Positions 22,115 to 34,500 of a stretch of DNA of 64,000 nt are shown piece after piece (position 1 is the first letter of the stretch; the number at the start of each line of letters is the position of its first letter). Location of the stretch: contig JADANN010000098.1 in NCBI GenBank assembly GCA_018806985.1, forward strand, positions 682,001 to 746,000, read 5' to 3'. Both the position numbers and the translations under genes were made by a program. Below the pieces are notes generated by a model, which was not told the origin of the DNA, did not search any database, and was given only the letters and a program-made list of their open reading frames with translations. The stretch is from Angiostrongylus vasorum. Lineage: Eukaryota > Nematoda > Chromadorea > Rhabditida > Metastrongylidae.

Positions 22115-24400
22115 CTGCAAGGATTTACCGAGTCCGTGTACAGGATGAGGCCTACATATTTATGGGCATTTAAGCTTGCATAATTGGATCTGATTATATA
22201 CATACAAAAGACTGGAGGGTTCCGGTGCAGCACAGACAGATTTAACCGCGTTTAGGCGCTTTTAGACCAACTGGGGGGCGCTTCATACCTCCGTCACTAA
22301 CCGGATCACCATACTGCTTATGAGAAACATCCATGAAACTTCCTCGCGTCATGCCAGATTAGTTTTATTAAAGACTGACGATATAAAATCTCACTTAAGA
22401 GCGGATATCAAATTTGCTTGACGATTGTTGAAGACTAGTGTGATGAGACAAATCAAGAAGGGCGACAAGACATTGTACACATGCTAGCAATGAGCCTTTA
22501 GTAAGTAGGCACGAGAAGCTTGCTTATAATTTTTACAGACTGCAGCAGCATCTCATTTCGTATTCTTCCTCAAGTCCTGGTTACGGAAGAGTATTTCTTC
22601 TGATGCAAAAGTGATGAAGATGAAAGATTTTAGCACGAATGGAGCACAAAGCATACCTTTTGCAGAAATAAAGCCTATTTGGGCAATTCCTATTTTTTGA
22701 GTCTACCTACTGGGAGCAATAACACAGAGTGCAGAACTTGAAGTATAAACAAGGTTTCACAGCTTTAGATCGAAACATCTACCGTATGAGGTTGAGTAAC
22801 GTCCTGTAACATCACACTTTTTGCGTTCCGTTCTAGATTTGTACTAATGAAAAACAAGGCTACTCGTTTCTTTAAATGCGCGCAACACAGCAAAGGAACT
22901 TTCCTACTGAAGAAACGTAAAACCGTACAACAAAAACAACTACAGTTACTGAAAAACCATGGAAGTGACAAAGAGCACAAGCCTTGCTAGGGACTGATGG
23001 GGGAGCAGTGAAAGTAAAGCAGTCAACTCCATGTTTTGCTGCCCAACAATATCTCTTGCAAACTGATTGTTAAGAAAATTGACGATTGCCCATAATACAA
23101 AATAAATAGTAAAAATTATTTCAAAGGGAAAAATGAAAAGCAATTCAACTCGTGTGAACGAACAACTGGTGGTCGTGAGCGCACCAACTGCTTTTTTTTT
23201 CACGTCCAGTGTTCGATTTTCACTTGGATATTAGACATAAATTTAAGTTTTTCCCAGCTCGTATTCGCGCACTTAGTGGGGGCTTAATCGTGGTCTGGAT
23301 GCCAGTGTTGATAGATGGCCAACCTAATGACCGACTGCGGTCACCAGCGCCCAACCCCATCGAAACCCCAAAGGGCTACGCATTTGTGGACTCTATTCGT
23401 AACCTAAGAGGGCTACACTTATGTGGACCGCAGTCTAGGTAAGCTTGAGAAAAACTATCAAACAGAAAAACAGCGATGTCAAACGGTCATCGTCCAAGTC
23501 TAGCAAAATCCAGCCATGCAAAACGGGCAAGAAATCGTGTTGAGCTTACTTAAAACCTCTGCGAGAATTTTTTTCTGTACAAGGTCTGCGTCTAGGTTTT
23601 CCGCCTAGCACCTTTCGCTAGTAATTTTTCAAACATCCTTGAAAGGATGTAAATCAAGTGGACTTTATGACATACCATAACTTTTTTTCTCACAAAATTT
23701 CATTAAGCGTGGGGATTTCTTATTAAGAATAGTCAGTCAGACTCACTAATATACCTTCGTAGCAGAAATGAGAACTTCTAAAAAAACGCTATAAGTTAAG
23801 CCAAAATTTTCTTGATCATATTGTTTTAGAAGGAACACTGTAAGTGTGCATACATTTTTAGTCTAACACAGTACACAAACGGATTCGGCAGTTTTTAGCA
23901 AAGGTTGGATTTTTAGATAACATTAAGGCTGATTTAAAAATAGAGACAAACACCCCCATGCCATAGGCTTGTTAATGAGTCATGAATCTCTCCAAACACT
24001 ACTGTAAATTACCAACTTCAGAGCCTTGAATATACTGGAGATGTGCTTATTCTGAACTGTTCCTTAAGAAAATTCCCCAAAAAGGAAGTGGAACGCTGGG
24101 CTATGTCATTAGTGAGTTAACATAGACCCATCTATTTGAGCCATTGTTCAAGTAAATTGATCTATGTTGTCAACAATGGTTTCCTAAAGTCTAATAAGTA
24201 TTGTAACAAGCGCAATTACTTTTGGAAGGCACCAAACGTTTGGAGATTCATCGATCTACTAGACTAGGTTAGTTATTTTTAATGCAACATGATATACCTT
24301 TTTTTACGAAGTATCCAGATGGCTAGCAATTCGCGGCGGTTCGAAGAAATATGAACGGTGAAAGAATTAGAAAAGACGGACTGTACGCGACTGGGAATGA
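22115..24400. other. No supported gene
   Basis: Frames at 22,765-22,980 and 22,946-23,203 (minus) are hydrophobic but have no support. A more GC-rich stretch at 23,260-23,440 is of unknown nature. Confidence 0.35.
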
Positions 24401-24406
24401 GCAATA

Positions 24407-24646
24407 ATGAATGAAACGATCGCCGGCCGTCCTCTGAAGCAGAGCGGAAAAAAACTCTTCACCAGGGAAATCAGTTCATTGTTCCTCAGCAAAAAACACG
24501 AACCGACGCTTAGCAGTCGATGAGAATCGTCGTCGACCACGTCGACATCACCACAAATCTCTGAACCCCCTGCCTTTCACGACAGACTGACGTCTGAGGT
24601 GTCTGTTCACAACAGCTTCGACAACCCTACAATAACGAAGACCTGA
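24407..24646 (+). pseudogene. Coding-like tract with one in-frame TGA
   Basis: From ATG 24,407 the frame reads MNETIAGRPLKQSGKKLFTR and on to a TGA at 24,521, then continues open in the same frame through a Ser/Thr/Pro-rich stretch (ESSSTTSTSPQISEPPAF) to TGA 24,644-24,646. GC content is raised over 24,340-24,720. It may be a decayed exon, an unrecognised short intron, or chance. It lies 0.75 kb upstream of the plus-strand gene. Confidence 0.2.
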
Positions 24647-25129
24647 AATCGCATGGCCCTCATTGCCATCGTGTGCCCATCCTAAAAGACAGCCATGGCA
24701 TCGTCGCAAAACTGAACGGCGCAACTCCATGGATTAGCTCTTTCAATTGCTAGGTTTAACGCCGATTTTCTTCTTTACCAACATATAATTTAACTACGTT
24801 GTTTTTTGAGATGTATTCAAATTACCACGTATTTGCTTGAATAGCCTGCATAATACTTTGATTTTTCCATCTATCTCTTTGTGTTTCAATTATCAAATCG
24901 CTGGAAGTTTTCAGTGCAAATTTGAAATGAATTGCCGTTGCAGTAAAGAAGAACTCTGCGCCATCATACCCGGAAATAACGGGAACAAAGTGCCCGGGAC
25001 AAAAATACATTATCACCAAGACCTCTTTTCCTTTGAAATGCTTTAACAATCTATTTTTTACTTGAAACATTGCATAGGTGGTTTTCTGTACATGAACTAG
25101 TGGTGTCCGTAACCACACCCGGTTGGCCG

Positions 25130-25397
25130 TGTATACACTGTGCTCGCTATGGGAGCCGATGAAGACCGTTCGATGGCGGCGAGATCAAAGACGTTTGTTT
25201 ACAAGCGAAAACGATTCATCACACTCAAATAAACGCGTTCAAATTGGCGCCCTCACCACCAAAATCGATTGAGAGCGCTCGATCTAGCCATCGATCTTTC
25301 ACGAGTGGATCTTTGATCTCCACAGTTATACACTCGAGTTCATTGCAGCTAGAGAACGCATAACGACAGAGCGCGAGTTACTTCGTGAAAATTTGCC
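25130..25397 (+). promoter_or_regulatory. Promoter/5' UTR region of the 25.4-34.7 kb gene
   Basis: The stretch before the ATG at 25,398 is CpG-richer than its surroundings. It contains TTGGCGCC (E2F-like, about 25,244-25,251), and two TCF/POP-1-like sites in opposite orientation: AGATCAAAG (25,182-25,190) and CTTTGATCT (25,311-25,319). No TATA box is evident. The start site is not determined. Confidence 0.4.
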
Positions 25398-25506
25398 ATG
25401 TACAATTCTAAAAATAATTGGGATGACCGGGAAAAATACCATGCTCATATGCGGGCAATTGATAGCTTATCATTAGAACACAGATCGATATCGCCGCTTG
25501 GGTACG
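25398..25506 (+). CDS. Unknown gene exon 1
   Basis: ATG at 25,398; strong donor TACG|gtaagt; phase 1. Encodes 36 residues, MYNSKNNWDDREKYH to SPLGY. Confidence 0.7.
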
Positions 25507-28500
25507 GTAAGTCCGTGATTACGTACGTTGCTCAGTTTGCGTATGGATTTGTGTGCCTGTGGTTGTAGTTGTATGTGTCTTGTGTATGACACCATAACGG
25601 ACAAGTTCTAAGAGAATATTTAGTTCCTGCCTTTATTAACAACAATGGCTTTTAAAAGAAAGCACATTTTTTATTAGAATGCGCCAAAAACGCCACAAAA
25701 ATTATGGCGTCGTGAAGGAAAACGTTGATGAGCTGGTGAATTAAGGAGCAATAAAATAAGAAATAAGAAGTTTTGTGCAACTACGGACATTTCCGTCAAA
25801 GTAAAGCGATTCGTCCAAAAGTCGGTACGACGGAAAAAAATACAGAAACTCTAGAAAGCGAGATTCGAAAGTGAACTGTGTCTCGACGCTGTTATCGGCT
25901 CGCTCTCGTGGGCCAAACTGATAGGAATTCTCGGCCGTCTTTAATCTTTCCGACAGTCACATACTGCAAATGGTTTTAAATTATATACTCACGTATAAAC
26001 ATGCACTTTTATGGTTTACACTCACCTAATTGATGAATGTCGAGCGATGACGGAAGTTGAAGGGATCGATGAGATTGCTGAAGACTAGAGAGTAATGCGC
26101 ATAGGTTCCATTTTTTGGGACTTTTTCCTTTCCACAAGGTTACCATTAAAATTTTTCAAAGAGTTTAAACATGAAGAATCCAAACTTTAGAACTAGAGTT
26201 ACACGACTATTTAAGGGAATCGTTCTCATATTTCGTTTCTTAAATGGCCCATCTTGGCGCGAAATTTTCCAGGATCCAGAAATTTTTCTAATCATCCGTT
26301 ACGCATTTGATTTGATGCTCGTAGCAGATCGTTCCTGGGTGATGATGCGGCCTGGTCGGAGAGCCTTATGGATCGGAAAACGGTTTCTACGTTGCGAGCA
26401 GGTTTCCTAGAAGACCTTAATCACTTCTAGTGTTACTTTAGTTGACAGCCTAGAATCAAATTCTTGCTAAGCGCGATGAAGCGGCCAACAACTACTAGAG
26501 GATTTAAGTCATCTTCAAAGAAAATGGAAGAAAAATTCTTTCGAAAAATTTGAAAAGATTCCGTTTGCTGCTGCTTAATAAACTTTGTTCAATAATCTAT
26601 GAACTTGCTGGATTGAGTCTACGTGTCAGCCTTTGCAAGATTACTTGAGGCAGCTGTTTGTTAAATATCTGATCACACATTTGCTTCACCTTTTAAGGTC
26701 ACATCTACGCAAATACGTGTAAAGGAATGATGCATTGTATTTGCTCAAGGGTGATTGAGTAATATGACACGGATTAGGTAGCTCTTTGCCACCTTGCCGA
26801 ACTTTACTCAAGGGATTAGGACAGCGAGATAGCGCGCACCGCATCGAGGGCCACGTGCGGTCGCCCGAGTTCAACGCCGTCGGGTACGGTAGGTCCTCAA
26901 AAAATATCGGAGCGGGGAACGAATGACCATAAGTGAATTGTAGAAAAGAACTCGAATCTGAAGATATCTATGCTATTCAAACTACAAAAAGTATGAAAAC
27001 TAATCTGAGTTCTTTTCCGACGTTGGGGAGAGGGGAACTGGTCAGTGATGTATTAGAGTTCAGCTCTGCCTAATTTGCTGAATAGATGTACTAGTTTGAA
27101 GAGATGCTACATGTTGTTGACTATTTATAACTAAAGGATATCACATATGTTAAATTATGAACAAAACCATAGCAGTAAATACTTCAAAAAGCTTTAATTT
27201 TACAAGCATGTGATCAAAATGGCCTATTTAAGTAAATCATTCACACATGTGTATGCAAGAAGTAGGGCATCAGTCCGTTCTATTGTGCTTCATCTGATAG
27301 ACACCATTTAGACAAAGTAAAAAAGGTAATTTTTTAAATTTATCATTATTTAGCCAAGAAATTGATTTCTTTGTTTCCAATCCTGTTTTCAAACTCGAAT
27401 ATCATCTTCTGCTCTGATCGATCACTGCTACAATGCTCAAAGCAAACGCAAACCTGATTCCCTCGCGCTGTATTGTTAGTGAGTAGGACTTCTAAGACAA
27501 CTCACCGCCACCTCGGACTTCATCCACGTCTCACTCCAAAGATCTCGACCACTCATATTTCTCGAATGTTTCGCCTTCTTTCCCTAAAATTGTCTAAAAA
27601 GCAGCTAATTGGATTTCACTAAGGCTATTCTGAGCAGTAGATTATCATCCCATCATAGGTTTTGAAAACGTTACTCCCCAAGTGCTTCTTCACACTTTTA
27701 ACTCTTTGTTAAGCTTAAAAACCAATGGAAATTTTTCTTCTATGTTTGTCCACTTTTTTTGAGCGGCAGTAATCAACTATGTGGAGATCGCGTTCGTTAC
27801 TGATAGCTCATTTTTTCACTCAAATAGCTGTTTTCTCTCTATCTGCAATGATCAGTCGGCAACATGAAAAGACTCGCAGTATCAACTGTGTCGACGAGAG
27901 CTCTATCAGTGGCCGGCGTGATGCCGCAGCGCCTCTAGCCGGGGGATTATCACACCCAATCATCGTCGGTCCCTTCGGCACCATCGCCAACTGATGATGT
28001 CGTAGACGAGGTGCTTGTGTGCTGATCACTACTGTTAGCGAATTTTCTAGCTGCCTTCTTTCTACTGGAGAAGTTCGATCGAGAGCTTGCAACACACCTT
28101 CGCAGAGGACGTCATAATTTCGTAGTCTTTATTTTGCACGCACTTTTTATTTTCAGTAGTTTTGTAGTTTTGTTTCAACGTCTTTTCTATCTTAAGGCAT
28201 CTTGGATTACAAAAGATCGTACTTTTATACAACCCAAATTTTCTGTCTAGATGATGAATGTTTATGTTGTCGGAGTTTTTCCAGTGTTCAGAGGAGCGTA
28301 CACACCGTCCATTTGGGATAAACACCGTGAAAAAAAGAACACAGCATTCTTCTTCTTAAATCAACTTACTCCTCTACGTTTTCTTAGTTCTCCTTGGACT
28401 GACAGTGTTTACGAAATTGATTCCAAGTCAACTGGTGCGAAATAACGACGCGATCAACTTTAAACTAAAAGTTATCGACTCATAGTAAAAATTAGTAAAC

Positions 28501-31500
28501 AAATCACATGCTTCTAGAATCTATGCATTCTACAGGTTTTCTTAGCTAATTATGACAAAACTGTACTTTTCTAGAGCAAATGTTTTCGCTTTTCTGTCGA
28601 TATGCATGTTCAGAACAATAATCAGTCAAATGTCTCCCAACCGTTCACCGCCTCATCGTGGCTAGGTGGTTATCCTGGCTGTCACGTTGCAATGTAGAGC
28701 GAGAGGATTCATCCCCAAGCTGGAAAGGAGTCCGTTATTTCCATCAAAAGGCCAACTAAGAGCAAACCAATAGCAAGATCCATCACCGTCCTGGTATCAA
28801 ATTAACCACGTGGCGATAAATCTCCTTCTGATCCAGAAGGGGTGCTACTCCTGTGGTGGTGACGAAATAGAGCTGACCTTGGACAGGCTCACCTAGGCCT
28901 TCCAAGAAGACACAATAAACCAGCAAAATTCCGAAAAAACGGAAATTATGCTGGGGGCCCGCAGAACCAGTGGGGACGGGCCGACCAAGTATCCAAGTAA
29001 TCAGTCAAATAAGTGGCATCTCATCATATGGAACACGATGGCATGGCTCTTCCGGACACGTGGTCAATATGTATGCATTTCATTTCTGTTAAAATACTTT
29101 AAAATTCGTTTTACCTTTTCTTGAAGTTCTAATAAGAAAAAGTCAAAATTTTATCCTCACTGTAAGAATGTGACTAGAATCATATTAGAAGGTCATAAAA
29201 GATAGAAAAAATAACTGGCGCTGAGTAAACATGATGCCCATAAGGAAACAGTGTTATTGATAACATTCACTTAGGGGCCAATGAACGTTCCGGACTCGGA
29301 AGCACTCCTGATTCTTCAAGTAGTTACTTGGAAATAGAGCTTCGCGAAGCGTATCAAAATATCGATTTGGAAATTGTGCATTATTATTATTAGAGCTATT
29401 TAAAACATTGCGGACTTTGCATATTGAAGTATTCGGTAAACATAGACTCTGAGAAAACCATTCATGAAGCTCCGTTCGTATAGAAAGAACAAAGCAATTT
29501 TTGACTTGAGATGACTGGTACCTTTAAGTCAGTCTCAGTCATCAGAAGGGTCAACGTCTCTTAGAAAAGGAATTGTCTCTACATGAAACAGATCAAACGT
29601 AGAAAAACAAGCACTTTTTTCTATTGTTGGTGAAGGAACAAATGATTCTAGACTACAACTTTGCCAACTCCAGGTAGAGCAGTGGCTAGATGCACTTCAA
29701 CACACACATGATATTTTGTTTGACCCCGCGCTCTTAACTAACCAAGTCGTCCCCCTTACGATCAGAAGAGGGATACCAGACTTGTCAAGGAGTATAAAAG
29801 CATTGGAATGGTACATCAGTAGGCCACAAAAAGCCATTGTATATGGCAAATGCACAAAAAAGCACGCAGGAAATGCTCAAAAAACACGCACACACATCCA
29901 ATGCGTAGTGGAGTCGAATGCATTCCGTATATCTAAGGAATTGATGAACACCATGGGCTTTATTCTCAGTCATTCGAGAATTCTTGTCTCAACGTTCTCC
30001 TCTGACCTGTGAGAAAAAATCTGGAACTTCCTTGGAAAGTTCTACTTTAACCGGAAAAGCTTTCAAGCATTGCTTCTCCAAATCATCATTAGTTCTAAGT
30101 CATCAGGATTCAGTCATGGTATACGGCTATCAAGATCACCTAGAAGTTCTAAACGACATCTTGCGTTTATTCGCTTCAACATTACCAGAGACTTTAACGA
30201 GGGACATTCAGTGACTGAGTTGATAAGCTGTAACGGAGAATTACGCTTGCTAGTACTGTAGGTCGTAATTGCAGTTAGTAGTGTTGCAAAATTTTGATAC
30301 ACGCTTTGCTCACTCGTCAAAAAAGCTTTCTTTTTTGGCTCTGTAACCAGAAAGACTTCGCAAGCTGGAATGGTTTTGAGAGTAAATCTTTGGGTTATTT
30401 GATATTTTAAAATCGTTATTGAAAGGGTCGTAGAATAGAATTCAAGATCACAAAGTTGTTCTGTGATATTCAGAAAAAAATTTCCGAAATTGCCTGAAAC
30501 ATGGACTGAGATCTCCCAACGATTTGCCGCCTCATCGCCGCTGGAAGTGTTTCTGGGTGTGGAGCTGCGATGGAGACAGCGGGGATTCATCCCCCTGGCA
30601 TGGTCTTCCAAGCTGAGAAGGAGTTCAGCGCTTCCAATATGAAGCATAGCTAAGAGTAAACCAACACCAGTATCCACCACAGTCCTGGTATCAAATTAGT
30701 CACATGGTGGCAAATCTCACTCTGATCCAGAAGGACTGCGACTGCCTGTAGTGCTGAAGACCTGGGGGCAGACTTTGCTCAGGCTGTCCTCGGGATTCCA
30801 GAGGACTACAGTGGCTAAACCAGCAACTCTTCACAAAAAACTAAGATTATGCTGGGCTCGCACAATCAGTGAGGGTGGGCCATCCAAGATCCAAGTAAGT
30901 ATTGACTGAAACTAGTGCTAATTTTTCCCTGGCAAGTCCGACAACCTGTTAAATTTCTTAGTAGTTTCAAACTAAATTCGGCCAGAAAAGTCTAGTAAAA
31001 TACAATAAGCTACAGAATGCGAAACGGCTATTTGTTGTAGCCTTTTTATTATCTGTTGTTCTTCTGATTTGGGATACTTATAGAGAAGATTTTTAAGAGG
31101 TTGAAGTATATCTTTGTGAGATGCTCAATGAGATAATACTAGTTGGATGGAAAATTTCAGTTATTTTGCTCTAGTGTTCTGTTTTTTAAAGTTAGCACAT
31201 AATAGTCCAGTTTGTAACCTTTTTTTATTCTTTCGTTCTTTTTTTCACCGCAGCTCCATTCTTAGCGAATCATATTGCCTCATACTTGTGGGACTCCACC
31301 AAATCACCAAGAAATGAACAAATAACGGCTGCAGGTGGAACAGTCATGGGCACTCAGCTGGAGAAGCGGATATGGTGAGAAATTTAAACGGTGATTGTGC
31401 GAGGATCATTTTTATGAACTGGGGGAATTCTAGGGAAAAGGATATCGCTTGGATAGTCAATAAAGTGAGATGCAGGTGGAAGTCGTCGTCAAAGCCGCCC

Positions 31501-34500
31501 ATTTTGTCCGCTATCCTCACTCCAGAATTACTTGAACATCTATCCAGCAGCAAAATAAAGTCTTTGACAGTAGCAACGAACTACGTTGTAAACTACAGTG
31601 TAAAATTTGATAGAGTTGACCTAGTAGTAAGAAATCTAAAGAACAGTGCTGATCACTCATTATTCGATTGTTTTAGAGAATGTTTTCGATGACGAATATT
31701 TAAAAAGGAAGTTGAATTCGACTAAAAAAGTTCAAAACCGAGGTGAATTTGAACCGTACTCTACAAGGGCTGTGGATTGGTAATAGTGTGGATGAGTGTC
31801 CACGAGGTGACGGAAGCTTTTCGATCACGCATATGAACCAGAAACCATCGACTTCTATGAGTTTCATTCTGCAGTAAACCAAATAATTAAATTTAATGAA
31901 CGATGTAGAAGGTGGAAGTTTTTGAATCGTTGGCCTGTCCTCGAAGACAGCCTTTGTGGATTGCTCATGTTATTGTTGCAATGGTAGTTTGGCATTCATC
32001 GTGGATTATTGTGAATAGCCTGATTCGCACCTGCGACTCGCATTAATCACACAATAACACGGATTAGGATTACTGTAGAAATCTTCTGAAGACTTATCGG
32101 TCCCAGTATTGTTTCTGTAACATTGCTACTCATTTATCAGCAAGTGAGATCTAGCCGCTTCAAACTGGAAATGGAAACTGGAGCCGACATAAATCGCGTT
32201 TAAATTCCGCGCATTTACTTACAAGTTAATGAGTCAAGACTTTTCTAATATTGACATTAGCATATCGAATCGTGCAATGTGAACTTTCTTAATAAATAAA
32301 AAACTTTTCCTCATATTCCAAGCAGAGAACCTCATGCAAGTTTGGCTCATGCGAATTGCCGAAGAGCTTTTTTCCATATTAACTAGTACCTACTTACTAT
32401 GTACCAAATAAGAAAAGACAAAGACTTCAGACAGTACATTATCAGCATTCTCTTTAGCACAACGTCCTAAATTATTTAAAAAACGATGCAGTCTACAGAC
32501 TGTACTAAATACCGCGTCGTATCACTATTGTTTATCAATCAACCCTGTAGGATTACGGAAGGCCAGGTTTAAATGCCGTATGAGAGTCAATCTTATAATC
32601 ACATCCGTCGCTCCTTCTTCTGATATATTCTAACACACTGCTTTAATTGGCCCCAAGCCTGATTAAATTCCTTTCCACTTCTCCAGAAGTTGGTCATCGC
32701 ATTCCAATTCCATCGTGCCAAACCGTCTTATGCCATCTTGCTAATTGCTCCAGTGTGAAGTATTGTTGGCAGACACACATTATCTTGAGCATTTTTGCGC
32801 TCTTATCAGTAAGTCATCCAAGAATGTTGAGGCGTTCGACGACATTTTCCAAGTTATCAACTACTTAAGTGGCTTGGCAGTCAAGAAATTATCGGCAATT
32901 GTTGGAAAACGTGCTCTATCGCGTAAGTGTGGGAACACTTGTACAATGACGAAAGACCTCCTAAGATAGCAAAACGCCACGAAATATGACTTTGAATTTT
33001 TGTTTAAATTCTATACCGCAATAATGTCCACTTAGAGAGGCCATTTTTATCAGCATAGTACCCTCATTTACCGCTACCAAATTTATATGTTAATGTGTGG
33101 TTTTTTCAGAGATGTGTGATTTCATTGAGGGTCCGGATTGTTACCGCGTCTTCGGCGACCACCGTAATCGGACGATAGGATGCGGATAGAGAATTGGACA
33201 GATCAATCAGACGGTATGTCGGGCGGCGTGCACGAATTGACAAAGACGTGTCATAAAGATGGAAATCTCGGCACGCATGAATCGCTGTAGTAAACACCAT
33301 ACTCAGCAAATACTCACTCAATAGCGGTCTGTTCACAAGCAACCGATCTGACGACACGATAACGTCGACGCGGAGCACACCGGTAGAAATTTGAACCGAA
33401 AAGTGGCTGACCACGTTACCGTCCACGAACAAACAAATACTGTAAGCGAATATGAGAGTGCAAGAAGAAGACGGAGAAACGGAATGATCAATTATACTAA
33501 CGGCCAAAAAGAGTAAGAAAGCGGCAGCGACAGCAGGAAGCGATGAAGGCTAAGGGGAAGAAGGTGGCAAGAAGGGAAAGAAAGAGCTTTAATTCTCAGC
33601 TCAACACAGATGAAAAACTTGGTTTCACAGGTTTTAAGGACACCTTTATTTAACTCTTTCTGGTGTCATACCCGAATGCTTGTTTAATGTTGTTTGTTTG
33701 GTTACTCTTATTTGCTTCAGGTGCTATTGAAACGGTGAAAAAGAGCACTACGTTTGAAATGATAATGGAAATCTGGCACGAGCTATCAGCTGTTGGGAAT
33801 GTATGAACTAGAACGGCAATACACGAATGTCTTTAAAGCGCTTTATCATATCAATATTTGTGAGCAAAATAAATAGGAAAGCAAGCTTAAAAGGAAAGAA
33901 ACCAGATTTCAAATATGTATAACACACATTGAACAGTGGAGACGAGGGCTTGACGATCACTACGGACGAAGAGAACAGATGAGTGGTGTCGAGTAACTAT
34001 AGCTTAGTAGTACCGATGCGATCGTAAACAAAGTAGTAACAAGAATGGTGTAAAAATGCCACTGTTACTGAGGTTTTTGAGTAACCCCGATATTAACAAC
34101 AGCACTAAACCCTTACGACCAGTTCATTCTTTCATGGGTTCTAGTCTTCGATGGGCTGAATCGTTCCTTATTTATGAAAATATATTGATTTGAAGTGAAA
34201 GACGTTGCCTGGACAAGTCTCAGCCGCAACGAGCAAGGTCTTCCAAACCCTTTGAAATAAGCGCTAATTAAGTGATACGCTCGTTCATGAAGTACTGCAA
34301 ACAGATTGCTGAGTCCTCTTTAAAGCTTCATTGGTTCGTAGAACCACACAGTGTCTTCAAATTATTGGGGTATTATTTCGGATTCTATTGTTGTCTAGGA
34401 TTTCAGTTTTAAGTGGAGCACTACATGTGTGTAGAGATCGAGAGAGTGGCACGGATAGCGTTTTCGGTTTCCGGTGTCGGACGGAATTCGCACGTAAGAG

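Noticed and set aside
30114..30680. 188-codon minus open frame, longest in the track
   Set aside because: It runs through SINE-A copy 3 and unrelated intron sequence, with no domain. Length alone is not support.
31372..31692. 106-codon plus frame starting at the end of exon 3
   Set aside because: It begins inside the donor site (ATATG|gtgaga). Only its middle part (31,476-31,569 or -31,626) is retained, as exon 4.
32540..32560. aaccctgtagga resembling the miR-10/miR-57 seed region near a Hox locus
   Set aside because: Only a short partial match, and I could draw no hairpin precursor around it.
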